Of a DNA stretch of 64,000 bases, positions 21,550 through 29,536 are shown piece after piece. The stretch covers positions 1 through 64,000 of the IMG/VR virus record IMGVR_UViG_3300009159_000050. One strand, 5' to 3'. Source of the stretch: a virus. The translations under genes and the position numbers were made by a program. The stretch's first letter is position 1; every line of letters begins with the position of its first letter. A model generated the notes under the pieces. That model did not search any database. It was not told where the DNA came from and saw nothing but the letters and a program-made list of their open reading frames with translations.

Positions 21550-22448
21550 AAGATGCAATTATTATTCATTCCCCAGAGTATGCGAACTGGGTCTTTGACC
21601 CTAAGCATCCAACGCAGGGGCGTAGATTTATGCTGGGGCATGAGCAGGTAATCCTTAACGGAAAAGACCGCAACTTAAGCATTGAAGAGCTTCTTCCAGA
21701 GGTTCCACACAGTGATGACCTATTGATATGCCACGATCCAATTTATATCCACGATGTAACTGTAAAAGGTTTATCAAATGAATGGTATGGCCAACGCCAT
21801 GATCTAGGAGACCTTGCAAAGTTATTTGTAGGTGGAACTCTTACTGCCCTTAATGCGCTACTTGAGGCAAAGACTAAGTTAGCCATTCACCTTCCAGGAG
21901 CTAAGCACCATGCCATGCGAGACCACTCAAGCGGTTTCTGCGTATTCGGTGATTTCGCTATCGCTGCTACTAAAGCAACACTGCTTGGTAAAAAAGTTGC
22001 AGTCTTTGATTGCGATGCCCATCATGGTGATGGCACTGAAGCGCTAACAAAATCTAATCCAAATATTTTGACATTTTCTGTACACCAATATGGAATCTTT
22101 CCAGGTACAGGATTGAACTCAGATTTAGATAAGAAAGCTTTTAACTTTCCTCTTGCCTCTGGAACTGATGATGAAGGATTAACTGATGCGGTTGAATCAT
22201 TTCTTAATGTCTGCCTTGATTTTAAGCCAGACTTAATCTTTATTGCTTGCGGTGCTGATGCACTAGCAGATGACCCACTTTCTGGATTAAACTACACTGT
22301 GGGTGGTTATGAAATGGCTATGCGTAGTATCCGAATGGTTTACCCAGACACACCTATACTGTTTGGAGGCGCTGGAGGCTATCTGCCAGACGACCAGACT
22401 CCACACCTGTGGGGCAAAGCATCTCTGGCTTTAGTCAAACCAATGTGA
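21546..22448 (+). CDS. Histone-deacetylase-family hydrolase, 300 aa
   Basis: Full-length class I/II HDAC-like (AcuC / acetylpolyamine amidohydrolase) domain. The His pair H121-H122 in GAKHHAMRD, the charge-relay and zinc motif DCDAHHGDGT (155-164), the second zinc Asp in CGADALADDP (about 236-244) and the C-terminal GGAGGY with the catalytic Tyr are all present, so it should be active. It would remove acetyl groups from acetylated lysines or polyamines. Second gene after a leaderless promoter. Such genes are unusual in phages. Confidence 0.85.
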   Translation: MKDAIIIHSPEYANWVFDPKHPTQGRRFMLGHEQVILNGKDRNLSIEELLPEVPHSDDLLICHDPIYIHDVTVKGLSNEWYGQRHDLGDLAKLFVGGTLTALNALLEAKTKLAIHLPGAKHHAMRDHSSGFCVFGDFAIAATKATLLGKKVAVFDCDAHHGDGTEALTKSNPNILTFSVHQYGIFPGTGLNSDLDKKAFNFPLASGTDDEGLTDAVESFLNVCLDFKPDLIFIACGADALADDPLSGLNYTVGGYEMAMRSIRMVYPDTPILFGGAGGYLPDDQTPHLWGKASLALVKPM

Positions 22449-22460
22449 TATCATATAGAT

Positions 22461-22586
22461 ATGAAAGAATCTAAGTGCTTTTTTTGCGATAAGCCAGCTG
22501 CATATTTTGATGTTGTTCAGAAGGACTATGAATACATTGTTGCAGACGTATGCAATAAGCATTTAGTTATGGGATTATCTTCATAA
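22461..22586 (+). CDS. Tiny zinc-binding protein, 41 aa, leaderless
   Basis: TATCAT, 6 bases, ATG. CFFCDKPA and CNKH give a C2-CH zinc site of the type found in many phage host-like proteins. Ends inside the convergent sulfotransferase gene by 6 bases. Confidence 0.6.
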   Translation: MKESKCFFCDKPAAYFDVVQKDYEYIVADVCNKHLVMGLSS

Positions 22587-23168
22587 TTTCATAGCTTTGC
22601 TTTTTGCAGCAAGGTAAAGCTCTCTGTGTTTAGATAGATCAAGAGATTCAGTATGCTTTAATGTATCTTGATAAAGTATAGATTCTTTTGATGTTATAAG
22701 TTTAAAAGGATTTTGTGTTTCTTTATACCACTTTTCATATTCATCATAGTCGCTATTTGACCCTATTACATTACCCTCATATTTTTTACATATTGCCTCC
22801 AATATTTTTGGAGTATTTTCTCTTAGGTCTTCATATAAAAAAAACATATCTGCATTGCTTAGTATAAAATCATAGTGATTTATGTAATCATTTAATCTAT
22901 GTTCAAATTGTGTATTTTTTTCCATGGTATTTATAGAAGCCAAACATTCTTCTGGGCTTCTAACAACTGTTATTACTGGGACTAAAATGTTTTTTTTATA
23001 ATATTCTTTACCCACTCCTTGATCCATACCATGAAAAAAGTTTACCTTCAGGTCTGTATTAGTCATAATATTCCAATAAAGCCAGTGCCTGCCAGACCTA
23101 GGATAAGTTAACATTATTAAGTCTGGCATGTCGTGCTCTATAATAGGAATATATTTATTGTTTTCCAT
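22581..23168 (-). CDS. Sulfotransferase-family protein, 195 aa
   Basis: The motif LTYPRSGRHWLYW (about residues 20-32) matches the 5'-phosphosulphate loop of sulfotransferases, and VVRSPEECLAS (about 69-79) the 3'-phosphate site, both for PAPS. Short for the family, so the substrate domain is reduced. The ATG chosen is 6 bases after TATAAT; an in-frame ATG six codons upstream would overlap that box. Could sulphate a glycan, lipid or protein; it lies near the glycan operon. Confidence 0.75.
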   Translation of the reverse strand: MENNKYIPIIEHDMPDLIMLTYPRSGRHWLYWNIMTNTDLKVNFFHGMDQGVGKEYYKKNILVPVITVVRSPEECLASINTMEKNTQFEHRLNDYINHYDFILSNADMFFLYEDLRENTPKILEAICKKYEGNVIGSNSDYDEYEKWYKETQNPFKLITSKESILYQDTLKHTESLDLSKHRELYLAAKSKAMKL

Positions 23169-23192
23169 ATATTTATTATACTCCATGCTGGC

Positions 23193-23221
23193 TTGACAAT
23201 TACTCTAAATCATAATATACT
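23193..23221 (+). promoter_or_regulatory. Leaderless promoter for 23228
   Basis: TTGACA (23193-23198), 17 bases, TATACT (23216-23221), 6 bases, ATG. Divergent from the sulfotransferase promoter. Confidence 0.8.
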
Positions 23222-23227
23222 ATATAA

Positions 23228-23329
23228 ATGATCTGTAAAACCTGCGGTATGGATAAAGAACATATTGACTATTGGGATACACATCAAACTATGAGTGATT
23301 ATAAGGTGTGGTGTGCCAAAAGAACCTAG
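23228..23329 (+). CDS. Tiny zinc-knuckle protein, 33 aa, leaderless
   Basis: CKTCG, a central H and a C-terminal WCAK give a possible CCHC site. Function unknown. Confidence 0.5.
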   Translation: MICKTCGMDKEHIDYWDTHQTMSDYKVWCAKRT

Positions 23330-23333
23330 TATT

Positions 23334-23432
23334 ATGAAAATGGATTGGAAATCATTAGGCTATGAGAGAGAGTATAAAGATGGAAAAGTCAGATGGGTAC
23401 CTCAACAGCTCAAAAAAAATACAGAAGACTAA
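23334..23432 (+). CDS. Tiny basic protein, 32 aa
   Basis: Lys/Trp-rich (MDWKSLGYEREYKDGKVRW). It begins 4 bases after the previous stop. The next frame overlaps its second half, so one of the two starts may be wrong. Confidence 0.4.
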   Translation: MKMDWKSLGYEREYKDGKVRWVPQQLKKNTED

Positions 23433-23622
23433 AATACTTCCACTTAGATGGATAGGAAATCTTTGTGAAAAACCTGCCACCTACCATTTAAACATGTCCC
23501 TACACTATATGGATCATGATGACTATGGTCTTGCTTGTAGGTACCACGCATACCTGTCAACACTATTGTATAAGCCTTATTATTGGTGGGGAACTTATTA
23601 CGAATTAAAGATGGAGAAATAA
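23362..23622 (+). CDS. Hypothetical protein, up to 86 aa, start uncertain
   Basis: The convincing part is the C-terminal 55 residues (LPLRWIGNLCEKPATYHLNM... ACRYHAYLS), with Cys/His spacing suggesting a zinc site. ATG at 23362 or 23380 would overlap 23334-23432 strongly; a non-ATG start after 23432 is possible. Confidence 0.45.
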   Translation: MRESIKMEKSDGYLNSSKKIQKTKILPLRWIGNLCEKPATYHLNMSLHYMDHDDYGLACRYHAYLSTLLYKPYYWWGTYYELKMEK

Positions 23623-23623
23623 A

Positions 23624-23797
23624 ATGAGCATGGATGAAATGACAACAAGAGAAGAGATTGCAAGAGCTATAGAGGCTATCCCCGTTGAGCCTGGAGTAAC
23701 TAATGCTTTAGGTATGCGTATCGCTGCTGCCAAAATTGCAAGGGGAGAAGATAATTATATGAGTAAATGGTTTGAGAGTCAGATTGACTTTGAATAA
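23624..23797 (+). CDS. Hypothetical protein, 57 aa
   Basis: Helical, with EEIARAIEAIPVEPGVTNAL and IAAAKIARGEDNYM. It starts 2 bases after the previous stop. No family recognised. Confidence 0.5.
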   Translation: MSMDEMTTREEIARAIEAIPVEPGVTNALGMRIAAAKIARGEDNYMSKWFESQIDFE

Positions 23798-23996
23798 CCA
23801 TTACGATATACCAGATCCTTTCACGGTATTTGTAGCTAAAAAGTATGCGAACTTTAAAGGATCTATGTATGACTTCTTTACTGGTGAATGGTCTTATAGA
23901 TGTGTTTGTGATGAGGTTCTTTCTGCCCCATCCCGCAAAATTATGGTAAAGGTTAGACTATATCACACAAGGAATGAGTGCTTAAATGGATACTGA
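23784..23996 (+). CDS. Hypothetical protein, about 70 aa, TTG start
   Basis: No ATG is available near the start; TTG codons at 23772, 23784 or 23790 are candidates, with GAGAG before 23784. YRCVCDEV and a later Cys are the only notable motif. Confidence 0.4.
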   Translation: MTLNNHYDIPDPFTVFVAKKYANFKGSMYDFFTGEWSYRCVCDEVLSAPSRKIMVKVRLYHTRNECLNGY

Positions 23997-24108
23997 ACAA
24001 CAGTTTGATAATGAGTTTAATGTTGATGCTAGAACAAAAGAAATCGTTGATAAGATTAAGTCTGATGTAAAGCTAAAGTATGGAAATAAAAAACGGCATA
24101 GACAATAA
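23986..24108 (+). CDS. Charged helical protein, 40 aa
   Basis: ATG overlaps the previous gene. Acidic N-terminus, basic C-terminus (KYGNKKRHRQ). No family recognised. Confidence 0.45.
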   Translation: MDTEQQFDNEFNVDARTKEIVDKIKSDVKLKYGNKKRHRQ

Positions 24109-24113
24109 TTTAA

Positions 24114-24278
24114 TTAAATATAAACATCTTCAAGACATCTATTACAGAACCACTCTGCTTCACCCGCAGGCTTTCTGATTCCACCATAAATAATTTCACC
24201 ATTGTTTATCTTATCAATTATATCTCCGTGCATATAGCCATAAACTATTGCCTTTAGGTCATGATCGCATTCGTTCAT
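24114..24278 (-). CDS. Small Cys/His phage protein, 54 aa, leaderless
   Basis: CDHDLKAIVYGY at the start and GGI-KPAGEAEWFCNRC at the end form a pattern widespread in phage genomes (function unknown), with a likely C-H-C-C metal site. TATCAT, 6 bases, ATG on the minus strand, divergent from 24332. Confidence 0.6.
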   Translation of the reverse strand: MNECDHDLKAIVYGYMHGDIIDKINNGEIIYGGIRKPAGEAEWFCNRCLEDVYI

Positions 24279-24331
24279 ACACTAATGATACCATAATTGC
24301 AAAAATTCTTAGTTTCTGGTATGATAGATCT

Positions 24332-24568
24332 ATGCAAACAAATGGGTGGACTAAAGATCTTGATGATGAACAAAAAGCATACGTAATGGACTTAATCATC
24401 ACAACAGTAAAAGAGATTAGAGAGCAGATAGCCCTTGATATTGAAGCTACCGTTCCAGTGTGGCAGAGGCTAGGGTTTGTTAAGAGCCGTAGGACAAGAG
24501 CAGCCTTTAAAGTATGTGCTGCAATTGCAAGAGGACAAAACGAAAGGGTGCATAATGGCAATGAATAA
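24332..24568 (+). CDS. Hypothetical protein, 78 aa, leaderless
   Basis: TTGCAA (24297-24302), 17 bases, TATGAT (24320-24325), 6 bases, ATG. Helical N-terminus and a basic C-terminal part (FVKSRRTRAAFKVCAAIARG). No family recognised. Confidence 0.55.
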   Translation: MQTNGWTKDLDDEQKAYVMDLIITTVKEIREQIALDIEATVPVWQRLGFVKSRRTRAAFKVCAAIARGQNERVHNGNE

Positions 24569-24686
24569 GCGTAAGTATGTGTGTGAAGATAAAGAGTGTG
24601 GGACAATTATTACTATTCAAGCAAAAGGTGATTTGGCAGAATCAATTATTTGTCCATGCGAAAAAGTTATGCCAGCTTCTAAGTAA
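24555..24686 (+). CDS. Tiny zinc-ribbon protein, 43 aa
   Basis: C-x4-C (CEDKEC) and CPC knuckles with a basic start. Overlaps the previous gene by 14 bases and abuts the next. Confidence 0.55.
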   Translation: MAMNKRKYVCEDKECGTIITIQAKGDLAESIICPCEKVMPASK

Positions 24687-24917
24687 ATGTGGTCATGGAT
24701 TCTTGCAGCAATTGGCGTAACTGGGATATTCTTAGTAGGTCGTAAGACTATTTGGGGATGGCTAATTCTTTGTGTTAATGAATGTCTTTGGATTGCCTAT
24801 GCTCTTGCTACAGATCAGTATGGGTTTATTGCAATGGCTATTGCATATGCCGCCATATATATAAAATCTTATATTCATTGGAGAAAAGATGAAAGGAAAG
24901 GAGTAACAAATGGTTGA
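24687..24917 (+). CDS. Three-span membrane protein, 76 aa
   Basis: Three hydrophobic segments (WILAAIGVTGIFLVG, WLILCVNECLWIAYAL, FIAMAIAYAAIYI) and GRKTIWGW resemble short PnuC-like membrane proteins of actinophages. Length is far below a complete PnuC transporter. Function unknown. Confidence 0.6.
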   Translation: MWSWILAAIGVTGIFLVGRKTIWGWLILCVNECLWIAYALATDQYGFIAMAIAYAAIYIKSYIHWRKDERKGVTNG

Positions 24918-25008
24918 GTTAATTCTTTTAACAATCGGTTCATTTTTTGCTGGGTATTTAGTTTCATATTTAGTAATGACCGTTGGAGTAAAGCAAGATA
25001 AGCAATAA
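24910..25008 (+). CDS. Tiny membrane peptide, 32 aa
   Basis: Membrane span (LILLTIGSFFAGYLVSYLV) then Lys-rich tail. Overlaps the previous stop and lies 8 bases before the tRNA cluster. Confidence 0.5.
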   Translation: MVELILLTIGSFFAGYLVSYLVMTVGVKQDKQ

Positions 25009-25016
25009 GGGTACTA

Positions 25017-25090
25017 GCGACAGTAGCTTAGTTGGTTAAAGCCCCAAACTCATAATTTGGTAATCGTAGGTTCAAGTCCTACCTGTCGCA
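25017..25090 (+). tRNA. tRNA-Met (CAT)
   Basis: Acceptor GCGACAG/CTGTCGC, anticodon stem CCAAA/TTTGG with loop CTCATAA, T-arm GTAGG/CCTAC. CAT could mean Met or, if modified to lysidine, Ile. No CCA encoded. Confidence 0.9.
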
Positions 25091-25094
25091 CTCT

Positions 25095-25168
25095 GCACCA
25101 GTAGCCAAGTTGGTGAAGGCGTCAGTCTTATATACTGAAGATCGTAGGTTCAAGTCCTGCCTGGTGTA
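25095..25168 (+). tRNA. tRNA-Ile (TAT), CCA encoded
   Basis: Acceptor GCACCAG/CTGGTGT, anticodon stem TCAGT/ACTGA with loop CTTATAT (anticodon TAT, reading AUA), T-arm GTAGG/CCTGC. CCA follows at 25169-25171, unlike the neighbours. Confidence 0.85.
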
Positions 25169-25172
25169 CCAA

Positions 25173-25244
25173 GTCTCTGTAACTCAGCGGAAGAGTAGTA
25201 CCCTTCTAAGGTAAAGGTCGTAGGTTCAAATCCTACCAGGGACG
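25173..25244 (+). tRNA. tRNA-Arg (TCT)
   Basis: Acceptor GTCTCTG/CAGGGAC, anticodon loop CTTCTAA (TCT, reading AGA), T-arm GTAGG/CCTAC. The top pair of the anticodon stem is mismatched. No CCA. Confidence 0.85.
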
Positions 25245-25287
25245 CAGAGAGATGCTATAATGTAATGAAAGTAAAAGGGGTGTTGCG

Positions 25288-26244
25288 TTGGCTAAAATTG
25301 TTTTTCTTGGAAACTTTGAAGTTTCATATAGCAGTGAGAATCATCACGCTAAAAGTTTAGAATCTCTTGGACATACCGTTGTAAAGTTGCAAGAAAAAAA
25401 GGCAAAGACCCATGTAATTCTTGATCAGGCACTTGACTCTGATCTATTTATTTGGGTTCATACTCATGGCTGGGAAACAGTTGGCAAGATCACAATGGAC
25501 GATGTTCTGCTCAGACTAAAGAGTGCTGGAATACCAACAATGACATACCACCTTGACCTATGGTTTGGTCTTGAAAGACAAAAGGATCTTGAACAAGATA
25601 ACTTTTATAAAACCATTGGTCACTTCTTTACAGTAGATAAGCTAATGGCTGATTGGTTTAATGAAAATACAGAGGTCAAAGGACATTTCGTTCCTGCAGG
25701 GGTATACGATAAGGAATGCTACATTCACCCAGATTATGACACACAAAACTTTAAGTATGATGTTATTTTTGTTGGCAGCAAAGGATATCATCATGAGCAT
25801 AAGTATCGTCCAGAATTAATTGATTTCTTAAGAAAGACATACGGAAAAAGATTTCTACATGTTGGTGGAGATGGTGATACTGGAACTGTTCGTGGTGATG
25901 AATTAAATAAGATCTATGCACAAAGCAAAGTAGCTGTAGGAGATAGCCTTAACATTAACTTTAACTATCCTTACTATACTAGTGATAGGTTGTTTGAAAG
26001 TACTGGTCGTGGTGGTTTTACCATATACCCAGAAATTAAAGGACTAGATGAATACTTTATGCCTGATGAAGTAGTATTTTACAATCATGGAAATTTAGAT
26101 GACCTAAAAAACAAAATAGATCATTACCTTGAGAATTCTTTAGTAAGAGAAAGAATTAGATTAAATGGACACAATCGCACAAAGAAAGAGCACACCTATG
26201 TGCATCGTTGGGAAACTATTATGAATGAGTTAGGAATAAAATGA
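25288..26244 (+). CDS. CgeB-like glycosyltransferase, 318 aa, TTG start
   Basis: Begins at TTG 25288 after AAAGGGG; an ATG at 25265 is in another frame. IVFLGNFEVSYSSENHH at the start, HLDLWFG near 95, then YDVIFVGSKGYHHE and a C-terminal SDRLFESTGRGGF match the CgeB/DUF3880-type GT-B transferases. TATAAT is at 25256-25261. It opens an operon of nine overlapping genes to 32163 that likely builds or alters a surface glycan. Confidence 0.8.
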   Translation: MAKIVFLGNFEVSYSSENHHAKSLESLGHTVVKLQEKKAKTHVILDQALDSDLFIWVHTHGWETVGKITMDDVLLRLKSAGIPTMTYHLDLWFGLERQKDLEQDNFYKTIGHFFTVDKLMADWFNENTEVKGHFVPAGVYDKECYIHPDYDTQNFKYDVIFVGSKGYHHEHKYRPELIDFLRKTYGKRFLHVGGDGDTGTVRGDELNKIYAQSKVAVGDSLNINFNYPYYTSDRLFESTGRGGFTIYPEIKGLDEYFMPDEVVFYNHGNLDDLKNKIDHYLENSLVRERIRLNGHNRTKKEHTYVHRWETIMNELGIK

Positions 26245-27170
26245 AAAGTATAGCAATAACAGGTGCAACTGGACTATTAGGTTCACACTTATCAAACCAC
26301 TACCTATCACTAGGCTATAATGTTTTTGTTCTATTAAAAGACGAGCATAGTCGCACAGAACTTTCTCCAAATGTAAACAAGGTTTATGGAAGTATTAATA
26401 ATAAAACAGACATTGATTTTTTTATAGAAAAGTCAAGACCAGATTACTTTATCCATCTTGCAGCACAGACTCAGGCATATGACTCAATCAAGTATCCATA
26501 CAATACTTTTTATACCAATCTTGTTGGTACATTGAATGTACTTGAATCATTAAGAGAATACAAAAATTGCAAGTCAATCATTGTTGCTTCTAGCGATAAA
26601 GCCTACGGGGAGTTAGTAAATGATGAATACTTTGAAGATCATATTCTTAATGGCATATATCCATATGATGCATCCAAAACTATTACAGACATAATGTGTA
26701 ATTCATATAGGAATACATATGATATGCCTGTTGTAACTACCCGTGCCTGCAACATTTATGGAACTGGTGACAATAATATTCAAAGATTGGTGCCTGGAGT
26801 TGTGAAGGCTTATAAGGATGGCGCATTGTTTACTATCAGAAATGGTGGTAGAGATATTAGAGAATACATTAATGTTAAGGATGTTGTTTCAGCATACGCT
26901 AACATACTTACATATGCAGAAACAGTTAATAATATTCCATCCTTTAACATATCCTCTGGTGAAAGATATTCTACACTTGAAGTATTTAACCTTATCCAAG
27001 ACTCAATTGGTAAAGAAGTTAAGCATGAGATCATTGAGAGTGATGGATTTGAAATTAAAAAACAGTTTATGAACTCATCTTTGCTACAAGAAAAAACTGG
27101 ATGGAAGTCGGAGCATACTATGAAAGACAGTATGAAAGAAATAGTTGATTTTTATATGGAGTCTAAATGA
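26241..27170 (+). CDS. NAD-dependent sugar epimerase/dehydratase, 309 aa
   Basis: Extended SDR: GATGLLGSH (8-16) binds NAD; IHLAAQTQ, ASSDKAYGE and YPYDASK (catalytic Tyr and Lys) follow, then RACNIYGTGD. SSDKAYGE and PYDASK are most like CDP-glucose 4,6-dehydratases, so a nucleotide-sugar 4,6-dehydratase is the best guess. ATGA overlap with the gene before. Confidence 0.85.
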   Translation: MKSIAITGATGLLGSHLSNHYLSLGYNVFVLLKDEHSRTELSPNVNKVYGSINNKTDIDFFIEKSRPDYFIHLAAQTQAYDSIKYPYNTFYTNLVGTLNVLESLREYKNCKSIIVASSDKAYGELVNDEYFEDHILNGIYPYDASKTITDIMCNSYRNTYDMPVVTTRACNIYGTGDNNIQRLVPGVVKAYKDGALFTIRNGGRDIREYINVKDVVSAYANILTYAETVNNIPSFNISSGERYSTLEVFNLIQDSIGKEVKHEIIESDGFEIKKQFMNSSLLQEKTGWKSEHTMKDSMKEIVDFYMESK

Positions 27171-27676
27171 ATATAAATTTTGGTTGCGGTAGCATTCAGC
27201 CTTCTGACTGGACTAATATAGATCTTGATCCAGAGTTTAATACCGAGCATAGAGACTTAGAACTGATACCCGATAGCTCTTGTGACATTCTTGTTTGTCA
27301 TGCAATAGTTTGCTGTGTTAAATATCACGACATTGAAAAGGTATTGTTAGAATTTTATAGAGTACTAAAACCAGGAGGAGTTGTAAGGATTAGCCTTCCA
27401 GATATTGTTTCTGGGTTTGATGCATATAAAAATAATAATATTAATTTCTTTCCTAATTCTGAAGATGATTTGGATAAGCGTTTCTCTGCATGGCTAACTT
27501 GGTATTCACAATCAGCATCTCTGCTAACAGATAAAGCGCTACAATATAAACTACAGGATTGTGGGTTTAACTTTGTATCAAAAACAGAGTTTAAACAAAC
27601 AGTATATTCAAATGAAAAAATTTATGAACTTGATACAAGGGAACATGAATTCTATTTTGTGGAGGCAAAAAAATGA
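27167..27676 (+). CDS. SAM-dependent methyltransferase, 169 aa
   Basis: FGCGSIQPSDWTNIDLD (SAM-binding loop and following acidic strand) and RVLKPGGVVRISLPD are typical of short class I methyltransferases (COG4627-like) in glycan clusters. Overlaps neighbours on both sides. Confidence 0.8.
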   Translation: MNINFGCGSIQPSDWTNIDLDPEFNTEHRDLELIPDSSCDILVCHAIVCCVKYHDIEKVLLEFYRVLKPGGVVRISLPDIVSGFDAYKNNNINFFPNSEDDLDKRFSAWLTWYSQSASLLTDKALQYKLQDCGFNFVSKTEFKQTVYSNEKIYELDTREHEFYFVEAKK

Positions 27677-28380
27677 CAGAGATGGTTAAGACAATACTAA
27701 ATGGAGAATTTGAAATAATTCTTCCAAAGCATCGTGCAGAGAGACCAGAGTGGCACACAGAAGCAGGTTGGGAAAAGTTAAGGCTTAAATCAATGCACAA
27801 TAACATTGGTAAGGGCGATGTTGTTTATTATGTTGGTGCAGAAGAAGGTGAGTTTCCAGCGCTTTGTCAAATGTGGGGAGCAGAAGTTGTATTGTTTGAA
27901 CCTAATCCTAAAGTATGGTCACACCTTCCACAAACTTGGAAATCAAATAACTTAGAACTTCCAATGGCATGCATTCCTGGATTTGCTTCTGATAAAGTAA
28001 ATGAGCTTGCAAGAATTTATTATAATGAATGGCCTCCAGAGGCTGATGACGTTATTGAAGCAGCACATGGATTTAAAGAATTATACCTTGAAGGTGATTC
28101 ATATGGTCAAATTACTATAGATTCTTGTGTATATGATCACGGTATTAAGCCACCTACCGCCATTTCATTAGACGTAGAGGGTAGCGAATGGAGGGTCCTA
28201 GGAGGGGCTGAGAGTGTCCTTAAACAGTATAAGCCTAAGATTTGGCTATCTGGACACCCTGAATTTATGTTACAGCAATGGGATGAATCCTTATATAATC
28301 TTAGACAATGGATAAAAAATTTAGGATATAAAGAAAAATTGCTTGATTACCAACACGAAGTTCATTTGTTCTATGAGTAG
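27673..28380 (+). CDS. FkbM-like methyltransferase, 235 aa
   Basis: VYYVGAEEGEFPALCQMWG (SAM motif I), VVLFEPNP and a late SLDVEGSEW match the FkbM family, which methylates sugar hydroxyls. In the same operon as sugar-modifying genes. Confidence 0.8.
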   Translation: MTEMVKTILNGEFEIILPKHRAERPEWHTEAGWEKLRLKSMHNNIGKGDVVYYVGAEEGEFPALCQMWGAEVVLFEPNPKVWSHLPQTWKSNNLELPMACIPGFASDKVNELARIYYNEWPPEADDVIEAAHGFKELYLEGDSYGQITIDSCVYDHGIKPPTAISLDVEGSEWRVLGGAESVLKQYKPKIWLSGHPEFMLQQWDESLYNLRQWIKNLGYKEKLLDYQHEVHLFYE

Positions 28381-29536
28381 TCTTATATTTTGTTCACATA
28401 CAGATGATGGAATTTTTTCTTTAGGAGATTACATCCTTGATAGTAGTGATGATTTTACAATTGCATCTGCATTTGCTGGCATACCAACAGATGATGCTGG
28501 ATATAAAAAACACACTACATTAAGAAAAGAACATGACGAAGCCTGTTCTATGGTAAATGCTAAAGTTATTAATGGAGATCTATTAGATGATGTTTATGGA
28601 AAACAAAATGAAGATGATTTAATAAATTGGATAAAAAGTATAATTGTAGATTTTGATAATATATATATTCCACTAGGAATTCATCATCCAGACCACGTAT
28701 TTTTATCAGATACTTTATTTAATTTAATGAAGCATTTTGATAAAAAATATTTTGTATATGCTGAGTTGCCATATAAATTGTCATATCAGGATTTATATGA
28801 AACAAGATTAAAAATTTTTACATCACTTTGTGGTTTAAAAAAAACTAACACCAATTTTACAAAAAACAAAATTGATGCAATAAAAAAATATGATTCACAA
28901 ATAAAATACGCAAGCGATCCATCTTGCATAGATGAAGAATTATTTGCACAACTTATTGTAGAAGAAGAAGTATGGGAAGTTTCAATATTAGATCATGCTA
29001 AGGTTTTTTGGGACAATGCTGCAAAAGATGTAGATGTAAAGTATAAATATATTGCAGATGAATGGGCACCTAGTGAAAAATTTTTAACTCTTATAGAGGA
29101 CAGCAATAGTAATTGGAATAATGTTTTAGAAATTGGATGTGGATTAGGAAGGCTGCTCGTTCCTCTTGCAGAGAAATATAATGAATGCAACTTTTACGGA
29201 ATAGACATATCTGATGAAATGATTAAGCTTGCACCTAAGAAAGATAATATAAAGTATCAAGAACTTGCAGACAATCTTGATCTTGTGTACTCAATTCTAG
29301 TCTTTCAGCATATTGACCACCAAGAAAAAATTAAATATATAAAACTTGCTTATGAAAAATTAAAAGTTGGTGGTATTTTATTCTTTCAGTTTGTTGTTGG
29401 AGAAGAGAATTCTGCATACTCTTATCAAACATCAAGGTTTGAAATTAACAGAATATTAAGTGATGTAGGATTTAAAAACTTAATCTTTACAGATCATATG
29501 CATCCTAAATGGATGTTTGTTAGGGCTACAAAATGA
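28373..29536 (+). CDS. PIG-L/LmbE deacetylase fused to methyltransferase, 387 aa
   Basis: Residues 1-190: SLIFCSHTDDGIFSLG corresponds to the LmbE metal motif (H-x-D-D) and PLGIHHPDH to its second His motif. Residues about 205-387: VLEIGCGLGRLLVPLAE (SAM motif I) and LKVGGILFFQF of a class I methyltransferase. The start at 28373 overlaps the previous stop. Predicted to remove an N-acyl group from a sugar and then methylate it. Confidence 0.75.
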   Translation: MSSLIFCSHTDDGIFSLGDYILDSSDDFTIASAFAGIPTDDAGYKKHTTLRKEHDEACSMVNAKVINGDLLDDVYGKQNEDDLINWIKSIIVDFDNIYIPLGIHHPDHVFLSDTLFNLMKHFDKKYFVYAELPYKLSYQDLYETRLKIFTSLCGLKKTNTNFTKNKIDAIKKYDSQIKYASDPSCIDEELFAQLIVEEEVWEVSILDHAKVFWDNAAKDVDVKYKYIADEWAPSEKFLTLIEDSNSNWNNVLEIGCGLGRLLVPLAEKYNECNFYGIDISDEMIKLAPKKDNIKYQELADNLDLVYSILVFQHIDHQEKIKYIKLAYEKLKVGGILFFQFVVGEENSAYSYQTSRFEINRILSDVGFKNLIFTDHMHPKWMFVRATK

